Below, in pieces: positions 52,056 to 61,159 of a stretch of 64,000 nucleotides of DNA. Numbering within the stretch: the stretch's first letter is position 1; the number at the start of each line of letters is the position of its first letter. Where the stretch lies: assembly GCA_934101575.1 (NCBI GenBank), contig CAKORJ010000001.1:310001-374000 (forward strand), given 5' to 3'. The position numbers and the translations under genes are program-made. The DNA comes from an uncultured Bacilli bacterium (GTDB lineage: Bacteria; Bacillota_I; Bacilli_A; RF39; UBA660). The notes beneath the pieces are model-generated. The model was not told the DNA's origin. It made no database searches and saw only the letters and a list, made by a program, of their open reading frames with translations.

Positions 52056-53456
52056 TTAAAATCTAAAGTATATGAATGGATTATAACTTGAGTATGCTAA
52101 AAACATTATTGTTATTATGAAGATTATTATTATGCTTAAATAATGAAGTATATCTAGTGTTAATTTTAGTTTTTTGTTTTTTATGTTTTGGATTTTATCT
52201 AATAATTTATAATATACTGGATACGAGAAGATAATGGCTAAAATAAAATATATATAATAACTTTCTAAGTAAACTAATAATTCATTTATAGACATTGTGG
52301 TTATATTAAATGAGAGTAATGCATTAAAGTAGTTTTTTAATAGACCTATGCTATCACATCTAAATATTATCCAACCAAAGTAAATTATTACTAGGGCATA
52401 TATGTGTTTTAGGATGTTTGGAGCTTTTTCTAGTGGTTTTTTTAGGATGAATTTTTCTAATACTAGGAATATAAAATAATACAAGCCCCATAAAATGAAG
52501 TTCCATTCTGCGCCATGCCAGAAACCTGTTAGAAGCCAGACTATTAACATATTTATTATTTGTCTTTTTATTCCGTTTCTGTTTCCTCCTAGTGGGATAT
52601 ATATATAATCTTTAAACCATGTTGATAGTGATATGTGCCAACGTCTCCAGAACTCTGTTATGCTTTTTGATATATAGGGAAAGTTGAAGTTCTCTAAGAA
52701 TTTAAAGCCAAATATTCTTCCTAATCCGATGGCCATGTCTGAGTATGCTGAAAAATCAAAATATATTTGGAACATATACGCTAATCCACCTAGTATTGCA
52801 ACTGGAGTACTTAATTCGTTTAAACCGAATATTGTATCTGCTAATAAGCCCATTTGATTTGCAATTATTACTTTTTTAGCAAGTCCTAATATGAATCTTC
52901 TTATTCCATATTCTACGTTTTCAAATGTTGTTTTTCTTGTTTTTAGTTCTTTTTCTATTGTTTCATATCTTACTATTGGTCCTGCGACTAACTGAGGAAA
53001 TAATGATACATATAAAAGAAGTGTTAAGAAATTTTTTTGAAGTTTTACTTTTTTTCTGTATACATCTATTACATAACTCATTGCTTGGAATGTATAAAAT
53101 GATATTCCTATAGGTAATATTATTTCTGGAATTTGAATATTTGTTTTTAGTAAACCATTTATATTTTCTATGAAGAAGCCTGTATATTTAAAATATACTA
53201 ATGTTCCTATATTGAGTGCTAGTGTTATTATTAAATATAACTTTTTGTGTTTTGTTTTTTCTATTAATAGTGCTCCTAGATAATCGATTAGTACTACTGA
53301 TATTAATACTAATAAGAACTTTGGACCTCCAAACAAATAAAAAATTATGCTAAAAATTAGTAGAACATAATTTTTTAATTTTTTAGGGGCTAGAAAATAA
53401 CATAGTAGAACTAGTGGTAAGAATAAAAATATAAATATAGTGCTGCTGAATACCAT
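52056..53456 (-). CDS. MBOAT family O-acyltransferase (AlgI/DltB-like)
   Basis: A 466-residue membrane acyltransferase with 10-12 helices. The MBOAT motifs are visible: LPIGISFYTFQAMSYVIDVYR, FWRRWHISLSTWFKDYIYIPLGGNR and the catalytic His in LTGFWHGAEWNFILWG. It probably carries acetyl groups across the membrane. No dltA or dltC is present, so D-alanylation of teichoic acid is unlikely; O-acetylation of an exopolymer with the DHHW partner fits better. Confidence 0.94.
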   Translation of the reverse strand: MVFSSTIFIFLFLPLVLLCYFLAPKKLKNYVLLIFSIIFYLFGGPKFLLVLISVVLIDYLGALLIEKTKHKKLYLIITLALNIGTLVYFKYTGFFIENINGLLKTNIQIPEIILPIGISFYTFQAMSYVIDVYRKKVKLQKNFLTLLLYVSLFPQLVAGPIVRYETIEKELKTRKTTFENVEYGIRRFILGLAKKVIIANQMGLLADTIFGLNELSTPVAILGGLAYMFQIYFDFSAYSDMAIGLGRIFGFKFLENFNFPYISKSITEFWRRWHISLSTWFKDYIYIPLGGNRNGIKRQIINMLIVWLLTGFWHGAEWNFILWGLYYFIFLVLEKFILKKPLEKAPNILKHIYALVIIYFGWIIFRCDSIGLLKNYFNALLSFNITTMSINELLVYLESYYIYFILAIIFSYPVYYKLLDKIQNIKNKKLKLTLDILHYLSIIIIFIITIMFLAYSSYNPFIYFRF

Positions 53457-53468
53457 GTTTTTTCCTCC

Positions 53469-54722
53469 TTAAAAGTTAAACATTAACCATTCTGGTTTTA
53501 AGATCATTAGAATTCCTATTATGATCATTATTAAGCCTCCTATTAGATGAGAGTATTTACTGTATTTATTACTTATTGCGGTTATTTTCAATGTTTTCAT
53601 TGCTACGAAAAATACTATTAAATCATCTATTAAGAAGAATATTATATAAAGTATGATATATAGGATGTTTTTTACTCCTGTTACGTTGTTATAAGCAAGT
53701 ATTTCTGTAAACATTACTGGTAACCCTAGTGAGCATAATAACTCTATTAGATTTACACTTACAGCTAAGAGTACTATACCTGCTAAGGCTAAGACAAAAC
53801 TTTTGTTTGATACGATGTTTTTTATTCTAATCATTAATTTTCTTCTTTTGTTTTTGTCTACTACGTCACATCCAACATCTTTGGTTTTGAAATATCTAAA
53901 TAAATTAAAGCCTCCAAATACTAAGGCAAATATTGCTATTAGTAGTCTTAATATATATATACTATTTATGAACATTGCTATATTTAAGAAACTTATCATA
54001 AATAAGAAATATATTAGAGCGCTTGTAAAGAGAAATGTACAACCTAGAATCCACATCTTTTTTCTACTTGGATAATCAAATAACATAGTTATTAGAAATA
54101 TTAAGATCCACATTGCACAAGGATTGAATCCATCGACTAGTCCCATTATTATAGCTATTACTGGCAAGGACATATCTTTTAAGTTTACTGTTCCTATGAG
54201 TGGTATATCTAGTTTTGTATCTTTTTGTTCTTGTTTTTTTGTATAATCATTTAAGTCTACTTCTTTTTTACTTGGGTCAAAACTTGAATTTGATTCTTTC
54301 TTGTCACTTTCTTTTATTGTTCCTTTGACTTCTCCTAAAGTTATACCAACGTTGTCATTATATTTATGTTTTTTAGCTTTTTTAATTGCTTTATCTACTT
54401 TATTTTCCCATGTTGTTCCTTTGGAGTATCCTTGAAAGACTTCTTCTCCTATTACAAAGTATGGTACTCCTTTAGCTTGTTCTCCTGTTATGTCTTCGAC
54501 TTTTTTCCATAATTCTTGATTTTGTGTGTTGTTCCATACTTCATATTTGTATACTTGTACTTTCTTATCGTTTGAATACTCACTGTCTAAATACTCTTCT
54601 AGGGCTGCGCAATGAGGACAACCATCTCCATAAAATAGATAAATATTTACTTTCTCATTTGCGTTTACTCCTATGGGAATTAATAGAAATAGGAATAATA
54701 CTATGTATATTAATTTTTTCAA
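53469..54722 (-). CDS. Thioredoxin-like domain fused to a CcdA/DsbD-type membrane protein
   Basis: A ~417-residue protein. Signal segment at ~1-24, then an extracellular thioredoxin/glutaredoxin-like domain with CPHC at about residues 35-41 and cis-Pro GVPYFVIG, a charged linker (~125-175), and a CcdA-like membrane domain of six helices beginning VIAIIMGLVDGFNPCAMW and containing the second Cys-Pro-type segment NLIELLCSLGLPVMF. CcdA/DsbD proteins carry electrons across the membrane; the fusion delivers them to the outer thiol domain. I start at TTG 54722 (after AGGTG), with GTG 54731 as alternative. Linked to a thioredoxin and cysteine desulfurase. Confidence 0.85.
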   Translation of the reverse strand: MKKLIYIVLFLFLLIPIGVNANEKVNIYLFYGDGCPHCAALEEYLDSEYSNDKKVQVYKYEVWNNTQNQELWKKVEDITGEQAKGVPYFVIGEEVFQGYSKGTTWENKVDKAIKKAKKHKYNDNVGITLGEVKGTIKESDKKESNSSFDPSKKEVDLNDYTKKQEQKDTKLDIPLIGTVNLKDMSLPVIAIIMGLVDGFNPCAMWILIFLITMLFDYPSRKKMWILGCTFLFTSALIYFLFMISFLNIAMFINSIYILRLLIAIFALVFGGFNLFRYFKTKDVGCDVVDKNKRRKLMIRIKNIVSNKSFVLALAGIVLLAVSVNLIELLCSLGLPVMFTEILAYNNVTGVKNILYIILYIIFFLIDDLIVFFVAMKTLKITAISNKYSKYSHLIGGLIMIIIGILMILKPEWLMFNF

Positions 54723-54731
54723 CTTGGTCAC

Positions 54732-54983
54732 CTACTGATACTTCTTTATTTCTTTCTCTATTTCTGAATATGAGACTTCTCCTACTAACCTAGACAATTC
54801 TTTTCCATTTTCATCGACAAATATAAGCACTGGCAGAGTTGTTCCTACCTCGTATGAGAACTCATCAAAGTCATAATCTAATTCTTTTATATGTACTTTA
54901 TAGTTTTCAAGTATTTTTTCTAAAATATTGTTTATTATTATACATGAAGTACATCCTAATGATGATATTTTTATTATTTGCAT
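54732..54983 (-). CDS. Small thioredoxin-like protein
   Basis: An 83-residue thioredoxin-fold protein with the active site CTSC at about residues 12-15, cis-Pro in TLPVLIFVDENGKEL and a final helix. It is shorter than classical thioredoxin. I start at ATG 54983 (AGGAG 9 bases before), which overlaps the cysteine desulfurase stop by 10 bp. It may be the cytoplasmic electron donor for the membrane partner just downstream. Confidence 0.8.
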   Translation of the reverse strand: MQIIKISSLGCTSCIIINNILEKILENYKVHIKELDYDFDEFSYEVGTTLPVLIFVDENGKELSRLVGEVSYSEIEKEIKKYQ

Positions 54984-56059
54984 TTTAGCCACTCCTTTAA
55001 TTTGTTTATAAATATATCTAGTTCTTCTTTGGTTGTTTTATGTGATAAGCTTATTCTTATTGATGTTTCTGCCCTTTCCATATTGTATAATTCATTTATT
55101 ACAAATGAATAGCTTCCACTTGAACAAGCTGTTTTACTTGATAGATAAATATCATTTTCAGAAAAGAATTTTAATGTGTCTTCACTATCTTTGTTTTTGA
55201 TGCTTATGTTTAAAATATGGGGTATACAGTTTTCATTTGAGTTTATTTCTACTAGGTCTTTTATATTTTCTTTTAAATATTCATTTAATTCTTTTACTTT
55301 TTGATAATTTTTTTCTATATTTGTTAGGGCTTCTTCTATTGCTACTTCTGATGATGCTATTAGTCCTGTTTGAGGTGTTCCACTTCTATATATTGTGATT
55401 GCTTTACCTCCATGAATTAGTGGAATTAATCTTATGTTTTGTTTTTTGATTAGCCCCCCTATTCCTTTTAAACCGAATATTTTATGAAGAGAGAAGCTTG
55501 CTAGATCTATGTTTTCTAATGATAATTTTGTTTTTCCTAATGCTTGGGTTATGTCGCTATGAAATGTTACATTGGGATATTTTTTTAATATTTTGCCTAT
55601 TTCTTCTATGTTTTGTCTTATTCCAGTTTCAGAGTTTACTGCTCCTATCGAGACTAGGGTTTCTTCTTTTGTTATTAGTTTTTTTAGGTTTTCTATATTT
55701 ACTAGACCATTTTTATCTATCTCTACAAATGATACTTTTATTCCTTGAGTTTGTAAGTAACCACATGGTGTAGTAATAGAAGAATGTTCTAGTTTAGTTG
55801 TTATTATATGATTTACTTTTAAACCTTTTAATACTGTGTTATTTGACTCACTTGCTCCGCTTGTAAATATTAATTCATTTTCTTTTATATTAAGCATTGA
55901 TGTTATTTTTTTTATTGATTCATCTATTGTTTTTTTGCTTTCTAATCCTAATTTGTGCATTTGATTTGGGTTTGCAAAATTACTTTTCTCTATTTCCATT
56001 AATTTTTTTAATACTCTATCACTTGCTTTTGTTGTAGCAGAATAATCTAAGTATATCAT
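54974..56059 (-). CDS. Cysteine desulfurase (NifS/IscS type)
   Basis: A 361-residue PLP enzyme that takes sulfur from cysteine. It opens IYLDYSATTKAS, has the PLP Lys in SFSLHKIFGLKG, a His in FHSDITQ, and the catalytic Cys loop SSKTACSSGSYS. The group-I loop with SSG-x-AC suggests NifS/IscS rather than SufS. No IscU or thiI follows; instead a thioredoxin and CcdA-like gene do. I start at ATG 56059, preceded by AAAGGTGA. Confidence 0.93.
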   Translation of the reverse strand: MIYLDYSATTKASDRVLKKLMEIEKSNFANPNQMHKLGLESKKTIDESIKKITSMLNIKENELIFTSGASESNNTVLKGLKVNHIITTKLEHSSITTPCGYLQTQGIKVSFVEIDKNGLVNIENLKKLITKEETLVSIGAVNSETGIRQNIEEIGKILKKYPNVTFHSDITQALGKTKLSLENIDLASFSLHKIFGLKGIGGLIKKQNIRLIPLIHGGKAITIYRSGTPQTGLIASSEVAIEEALTNIEKNYQKVKELNEYLKENIKDLVEINSNENCIPHILNISIKNKDSEDTLKFFSENDIYLSSKTACSSGSYSFVINELYNMERAETSIRISLSHKTTKEELDIFINKLKEWLKCK

Positions 56060-56147
56060 GAACATCACCTTTTTAATTATACCATAACAGGAAAGTTAGT
56101 TCTATATATTTTATAGTATAATTGTGTTTTCACGAATTTTTCAATAT

Positions 56148-56176
56148 AAAAGAACTACTTTTTTCAAGTAGTTCTT
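56148..56176 (-). terminator. Terminator after nifJ
   Basis: An AAGAACTACTT/AAGTAGTTCTT stem (11 bp) with a short T/C loop, followed by TTTTATATTG on the minus strand. It shares sequence with the hairpin at 44591. Confidence 0.8.
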
Positions 56177-56208
56177 GTGTTTTTATAACTTTATTTATAC
56201 TTAGTAAA

Positions 56209-59200
56209 TTAGTTCTGTTTTTCTTCTAATTCTTTGTATTTGTTTATTATGTCTTGTTTATTTTTTTCTAGCAATTCCTCTTGACCTTTGTATCTTCTTT
56301 CTCTTTTGAAGATATCATCTAGTTTTGTGAAATCTGCTCCACTATCTAGTGTTATTTTTTCTGTTTTTGGATTATATCTGTAAAGTGGAAAATATCCGGA
56401 TGTTGTTGCTAATTTTTCTTCTTCTATGGAGTCTTTCATTCCTGTTTTTATTCCGTGCGCTATACATGGGGCATAGGCTATTAGAATTGATGGACCTTCG
56501 TGTTGTTCTGCTTCTATCATTGTTTTGATTGTATGCATGTAATTTGCTCCTAGAGAAATAGTTCCTACATATACATTTGGATAACTCATGGCTATTTTAG
56601 CTAAATCTTTTTTTGATGTTTGTTTTCCGCTTGATGCGAATTTTGCTATTGCTCCTGGTCTTGTTGATTTTGAAGATTGGCCTCCTGTATTTGAATATAC
56701 TTCTGTATCTAGGACTAATATATTTACATTCTCATTTGTTGATAGAACTTGATCTATTCCACCAAAACCTATATCATAAGCCCAGCCATCTCCACCTATT
56801 AACCAAACACTTTTTTCTTTAATATATTTTTTATACGGAATAATTTCTTTAAAGTTTTCGTAATCTAGCTTTTCGAATACTTTAAATGATGTTTCTTTTG
56901 AGTAGTTATTTAAATATTCTTTTACTAATTCCTTGTTATGTTTATTTAGTGTTTCTTGCTTTTCTTTCATCAAATTAGTTATTTTGTTTTTCATATAGTT
57001 TTCTGCTAGTCTTATACCTAGTCCGAATTCTGCATTGTCTTCAAATAAAGAATTGGCCCAAGGTACATTCCATGGCATACTTGGAAGGGATGCTCCGTAA
57101 ATTGATGAACAACCTGTTGCATTTGCTATCATTAAGTTATCTTTAAATAACTGTGATAATAGTTTTAAATAAGGAGTTTCTCCGCATCCGGCACAAGCAC
57201 CACCAAAGTTAAATGCTGGTGTTATGAACTGGCTTCCTTTTATTGTGTTTTTGTTTAATACTTTTTTGTCTTTTATATTTTTTAGATAATTATATTTTAT
57301 TTTTTCTTTTTCTTTTATTTGTTCCATTTTTATGGCTTTTGTTGGACATATGTTTGTACATAGTGAACATCCTGTACAATCATATGTTGATATCGCTATT
57401 GTAAACATTAATTCATTATCTTTTATTTTTGCTTCTTTTGCATCTTGTTTTACTTCTTCTGGGGCGTTTTCATACTCTTCTTTTGTTAAAAGATATGGTC
57501 TTATTACTGAATGAGGGCATACAAGTGAACATAGATTACACATTATACATTTTTCTTTATCATAAGTTGGAGTTATGTCTGAGATTCCTCTTTTTTCATA
57601 TTTTGATGTGTCTGCTTTAGTTACTCCGTCTTCTTTGTTTGTGAAATGACTTACTTTTATTTCTTCGGGCATATCATGTTCTAATAGTGAGAATATTGTG
57701 TTTTCTACTTCTTCCTCTTCTATTGTTTCTATATCATTTATATTTATTTCTTTTATGTTCTTTAGCGAAGTTTCTAAGGCATTTATGTTTGATTTTACTA
57801 TTTCTTCGCCTTTTTTCATAAAGTTCTTTTTGATCATTTCTACTATATATTCTTTGGCTTTATCTTGGTCTATTAATTTTGTGATGTTTAATATTACACT
57901 TTCCATGATCATGCTTATTTTGTTTGGTATGCCGTTTTCTTTGGCTATTTTTGATGCATTTACTGTGTATACTTTTATATTTTTTTCTTTTATTTTATCT
58001 ATATAACTTTCTGGTAGCTTTATTTTTTCTTTGGATGTATTTAGAATAAATATTCCATTTTCTTTTATTCCTTTTAGCATTTCGAACTTTGTTATGTATG
58101 TATCTTTTGAACATATTACTACTCTTGGATTTTCTACATAATAAGAACTTTTTATTTCACTATCACTAAATCTTAAATGGCTTTTTGTTACTCCCCCACT
58201 TTTTTTAGAGTCGTACTGAAAGTATCCTTGAACGTATTTTTCTGTGTTTTCTCCTATTATTGTTAGGATATCTTTACTTGTTGTTATCATTCCGTCTGAA
58301 CCATATCCATATATTAGTATTTCATCGTAATTCTTTTGGAAAACTGTAGTAGTTCTTTTTAATGATAGATTTGTTACATCATCTGTTATTCCTATTGTAA
58401 ATTCTTTTTTTGGATTTGGATCTTTTAAATTGTTATATACTGCTTCTATATCGTTTAGGTTAGTGTTTTTTGAAGATAGTCCATATCTTCCTCCTAGCAC
58501 TTCTATATTTAATTTTTTGTCTTTTATCACGCTTTCTATATCCAAACATAATGGTTCTTTTTGTGATCCGGGTTCTTTACCTCTATCTAGCACTGCTATT
58601 TTTTTGGTTGTCTTTGGTAAGACGTTTAATAGATATTTACTTGAGAATGGTCTATATAAATGTACTTCTATTAAACCTATTTTGTTGTTTTTATAACTTA
58701 AAAATTCTTTTATTGTTTCACATATTGAGCCCATGGCTACTATTACATATTTTGCTTTTGGGTCTCCATAGTATTCAAATGGTTTATAGTTTTTTCCGGT
58801 TATTTCATTTATGTCTTTCATATAATTATTTACTATGTCTGGTAAGTTTTGATAAAAGTAGTTTCTTGATTCTACTGCTTCGAAGTATACTCCATCTCCT
58901 TCATTAGTTCCTCTTGTTGTTGGATTGTCTATATCCATGGAATGATTTCTAAACTTTTGAAGTGCTTCTTGGTCAATTAGTTTTTTTACTTTTTCAAAGT
59001 CTAATACATCTATTTTGTTATATTCGTGAGAGGTTCTGAATCCATCAAAAAAATTTACAAATGGTATTCTTCCTCTTATTGTTGACAGATAAGCAATGCT
59101 GGTTAAATCCATGGCTTGTTGTACGGAAGATGAGGCTAGAATGGCGAATCCTGTGCCTCTTACGGCATAGATATCACTTTGATCACCCATTATTGAAAGT

Positions 59201-59550
59201 GCATGAGTTGCTACTGTTCTTGCTGCGACATTTATTACACATGGTAAAAGTTCTCCGGCTATCTTGTACATGTTTGGTATCATTAGTAAAAGTCCTTGAC
59301 TTGCTGTATAAGTGCTTGATAATATACCATTTTGTAAAAGTCCATGTACTGTTGCTATTGCGCCGGCTTCGCTTTGCATTTCTATTACTTTTACTTTGTC
59401 TCCCAGAAAGTTTTTCTCTCCTTTAGTACTTAATTCATCTATATGTTCGGCCATTGTTGTTGCTGGAGTTATTGGATATATTCCTGCGACTTCTGTAAAC
59501 TTATAGGAAATGCTTGCACATGCTTTATTACCATCTAATATTTTTTTCAT
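56209..59550 (-). CDS. nifJ: Pyruvate:ferredoxin (flavodoxin) oxidoreductase
   Basis: A 1113-residue single-chain PFOR, converting pyruvate + CoA to acetyl-CoA + CO2 and reduced ferredoxin. Domains in order: N-terminal gamma/alpha domains from GIYPITPATTMAEHIDEL; the joining domain with AKYVIVAMGSICETIKEF; two [4Fe-4S] clusters CIMCNLCSLVCPHS and CTGCSLCTNICPTKA at ~675-750; and the TPP domain with GACAGCGETPYLKL and GGDGWAYDIGFGGIDQVL. Slightly shorter than the usual ~1170, so a C-terminal extension is missing. It marks anaerobic energy metabolism. Confidence 0.97.
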   Translation of the reverse strand: MKKILDGNKACASISYKFTEVAGIYPITPATTMAEHIDELSTKGEKNFLGDKVKVIEMQSEAGAIATVHGLLQNGILSSTYTASQGLLLMIPNMYKIAGELLPCVINVAARTVATHALSIMGDQSDIYAVRGTGFAILASSSVQQAMDLTSIAYLSTIRGRIPFVNFFDGFRTSHEYNKIDVLDFEKVKKLIDQEALQKFRNHSMDIDNPTTRGTNEGDGVYFEAVESRNYFYQNLPDIVNNYMKDINEITGKNYKPFEYYGDPKAKYVIVAMGSICETIKEFLSYKNNKIGLIEVHLYRPFSSKYLLNVLPKTTKKIAVLDRGKEPGSQKEPLCLDIESVIKDKKLNIEVLGGRYGLSSKNTNLNDIEAVYNNLKDPNPKKEFTIGITDDVTNLSLKRTTTVFQKNYDEILIYGYGSDGMITTSKDILTIIGENTEKYVQGYFQYDSKKSGGVTKSHLRFSDSEIKSSYYVENPRVVICSKDTYITKFEMLKGIKENGIFILNTSKEKIKLPESYIDKIKEKNIKVYTVNASKIAKENGIPNKISMIMESVILNITKLIDQDKAKEYIVEMIKKNFMKKGEEIVKSNINALETSLKNIKEININDIETIEEEEVENTIFSLLEHDMPEEIKVSHFTNKEDGVTKADTSKYEKRGISDITPTYDKEKCIMCNLCSLVCPHSVIRPYLLTKEEYENAPEEVKQDAKEAKIKDNELMFTIAISTYDCTGCSLCTNICPTKAIKMEQIKEKEKIKYNYLKNIKDKKVLNKNTIKGSQFITPAFNFGGACAGCGETPYLKLLSQLFKDNLMIANATGCSSIYGASLPSMPWNVPWANSLFEDNAEFGLGIRLAENYMKNKITNLMKEKQETLNKHNKELVKEYLNNYSKETSFKVFEKLDYENFKEIIPYKKYIKEKSVWLIGGDGWAYDIGFGGIDQVLSTNENVNILVLDTEVYSNTGGQSSKSTRPGAIAKFASSGKQTSKKDLAKIAMSYPNVYVGTISLGANYMHTIKTMIEAEQHEGPSILIAYAPCIAHGIKTGMKDSIEEEKLATTSGYFPLYRYNPKTEKITLDSGADFTKLDDIFKRERRYKGQEELLEKNKQDIINKYKELEEKQN

Positions 59551-59581
59551 TTTTTATCACCATTTATAGTATACTATAAAA

Positions 59582-59609
59582 TATAAAAAAAAAGAAGATT
59601 AATCTTCTT
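59582..59609 (-). terminator. Terminator after the coiled-coil protein gene
   Basis: AAGAAGATTAATCTTCTT is a perfect 18-bp palindrome followed by T9 on the minus strand, just after the stop codon at 59611. Confidence 0.75.
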
Positions 59610-59610
59610 A

Positions 59611-61071
59611 TTATTGTACATCATCATTAGCCGCACGTCTAAATACATCAAATATATTTGGAGTTGTTTGAGTATTACTCATGCTTGGTTGTTCTTGATG
59701 CATACTTGCTGGTTGTTCATATATATTTGTATTTAATTCTGGTATTCTTTGGTGATCTTCAGTAGGACTTATTCTGTTTATTGGATTTATAAAACTTGGT
59801 TCTTGTTTTACTTTTTCTGCATTTAGTCTTAACGAATCTAATCCTGTTGCTCCAGTTAAATCTTTTATTTCTTTATCTCTTTTTCTTAATGCTTCATCAC
59901 TTGCTTCTACTTTTTCTAGTGTACCATAATTGTCTTTAATGTGTTTTTCTAGATGTTTTTTAGATTCAGTATATTCTTCTCTGGCTTTTTGTTCACTTTT
60001 TCCTAGGGCTTCTTTTCTTGACTCACAATTTTTTTCAGCTCTTATTTTATCTTCTAGATCTTTTCTATATGATGCAAAGTAATCTTCTATGCTATTTAAT
60101 AATGTTTTTGTTCTTGCTTCATCTTTAAATTTTGCAAGGAATTCCATTTGCCAAGAATTCATTCCGTTAAGAACTTTTTGAATATCTTTCTTTTCTTCTT
60201 TTATTTTGTTGCTTAATTCTGATTCTGTTGCATATTCTCTTGTTATATCATCTATTTTACTTTTTTGATTTGCGATTTTTTGTTTTAATACATTGTATTG
60301 ATTTCTCAAGTTTTCTTTATAGTTTGCTGCTTCTGGAGAGAAACTTTCTTTTTCTAATTCTCCTCTATACATTTCTTCTGTTATGATTTCTTCTTTTGGT
60401 TCTTCAACTGGCTTTTTTTCTTCTCTTAATTTTGTTTGATTTTGTCTTCCACCATATATATTTTCTAGTTTTTGAATATTCTTTAAATCTATATTTTCTT
60501 CTTCTTTAACAGCATTATAGGCATTTACAGGAGCTTCAAAGCTTGGTTTTTCTTCTTTTGGTAATTCATTTATATATGATGGTTTTATTTCTTCTCTTGA
60601 AATTGGGGCTACTTTTTCTGGTTTTCTTGTTATCATTTCTTCGAAGTCATCTTCTTTTTCTTCGATTAGTGGTTTAGTTTCTACATTTCCTGCTCTTAAA
60701 ATATTTGCAAAATCTCCTGAACGAGTTTTTAATTTCTTAGCTGGGCTTATTTGATCTGCTTTTCCTACTAATTCACTATTTTCAAATATTCTTATACTGC
60801 TTATAGAACTGTTTTTTGCTAATTCACGAAGTACATCTTTTATTTTTGACCATTCTTCGTCTGTAGCCACTCCACCTAATCTTGCTCCATGAATATCTTT
60901 TATTAATTCTGTAACATAAATTGTTACATTACCATTTTGATCTGTTTCTTTTTTTGTATATATAATATAACGTTTTTTTGTATCGTTAAACTCAAAACTT
61001 ATTACTTCTTGTACTTCCCCATTAGTACCATCTAATTTATTAATTATTAAGGTTTTTTTATTCTCTTTCAT
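59611..61071 (-). CDS. Cytoplasmic coiled-coil protein, unknown family
   Basis: A 486-residue protein without signal or membrane helix. Residues ~1-115 form a small globular domain with alternating strands (VQEVISFEFNDTKKRYIIYTKKET, then DEEWSKIKDVLRELAKN). Residues ~120-250 are Glu/Pro-rich linker. Residues ~255-410 are a long coiled coil (YNVLKQKIANQKSKIDDITREYA, EEYTESKKHLEKHIKDN). The tail is Gln/Pro/Asn-rich. I recognise no family for the whole protein. The N-terminal domain resembles DUF1292-like folds, weakly. Confidence 0.65.
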   Translation of the reverse strand: MKENKKTLIINKLDGTNGEVQEVISFEFNDTKKRYIIYTKKETDQNGNVTIYVTELIKDIHGARLGGVATDEEWSKIKDVLRELAKNSSISSIRIFENSELVGKADQISPAKKLKTRSGDFANILRAGNVETKPLIEEKEDDFEEMITRKPEKVAPISREEIKPSYINELPKEEKPSFEAPVNAYNAVKEEENIDLKNIQKLENIYGGRQNQTKLREEKKPVEEPKEEIITEEMYRGELEKESFSPEAANYKENLRNQYNVLKQKIANQKSKIDDITREYATESELSNKIKEEKKDIQKVLNGMNSWQMEFLAKFKDEARTKTLLNSIEDYFASYRKDLEDKIRAEKNCESRKEALGKSEQKAREEYTESKKHLEKHIKDNYGTLEKVEASDEALRKRDKEIKDLTGATGLDSLRLNAEKVKQEPSFINPINRISPTEDHQRIPELNTNIYEQPASMHQEQPSMSNTQTTPNIFDVFRRAANDDVQ

Positions 61072-61159
61072 TTTAGTCCTCCTTAGTATATAGACACTAT
61101 ATCATAAATTTTCTAAAGTTTCAACAAATTTTGAGTTTTTTTCCCTATTTTAGCTTTTA

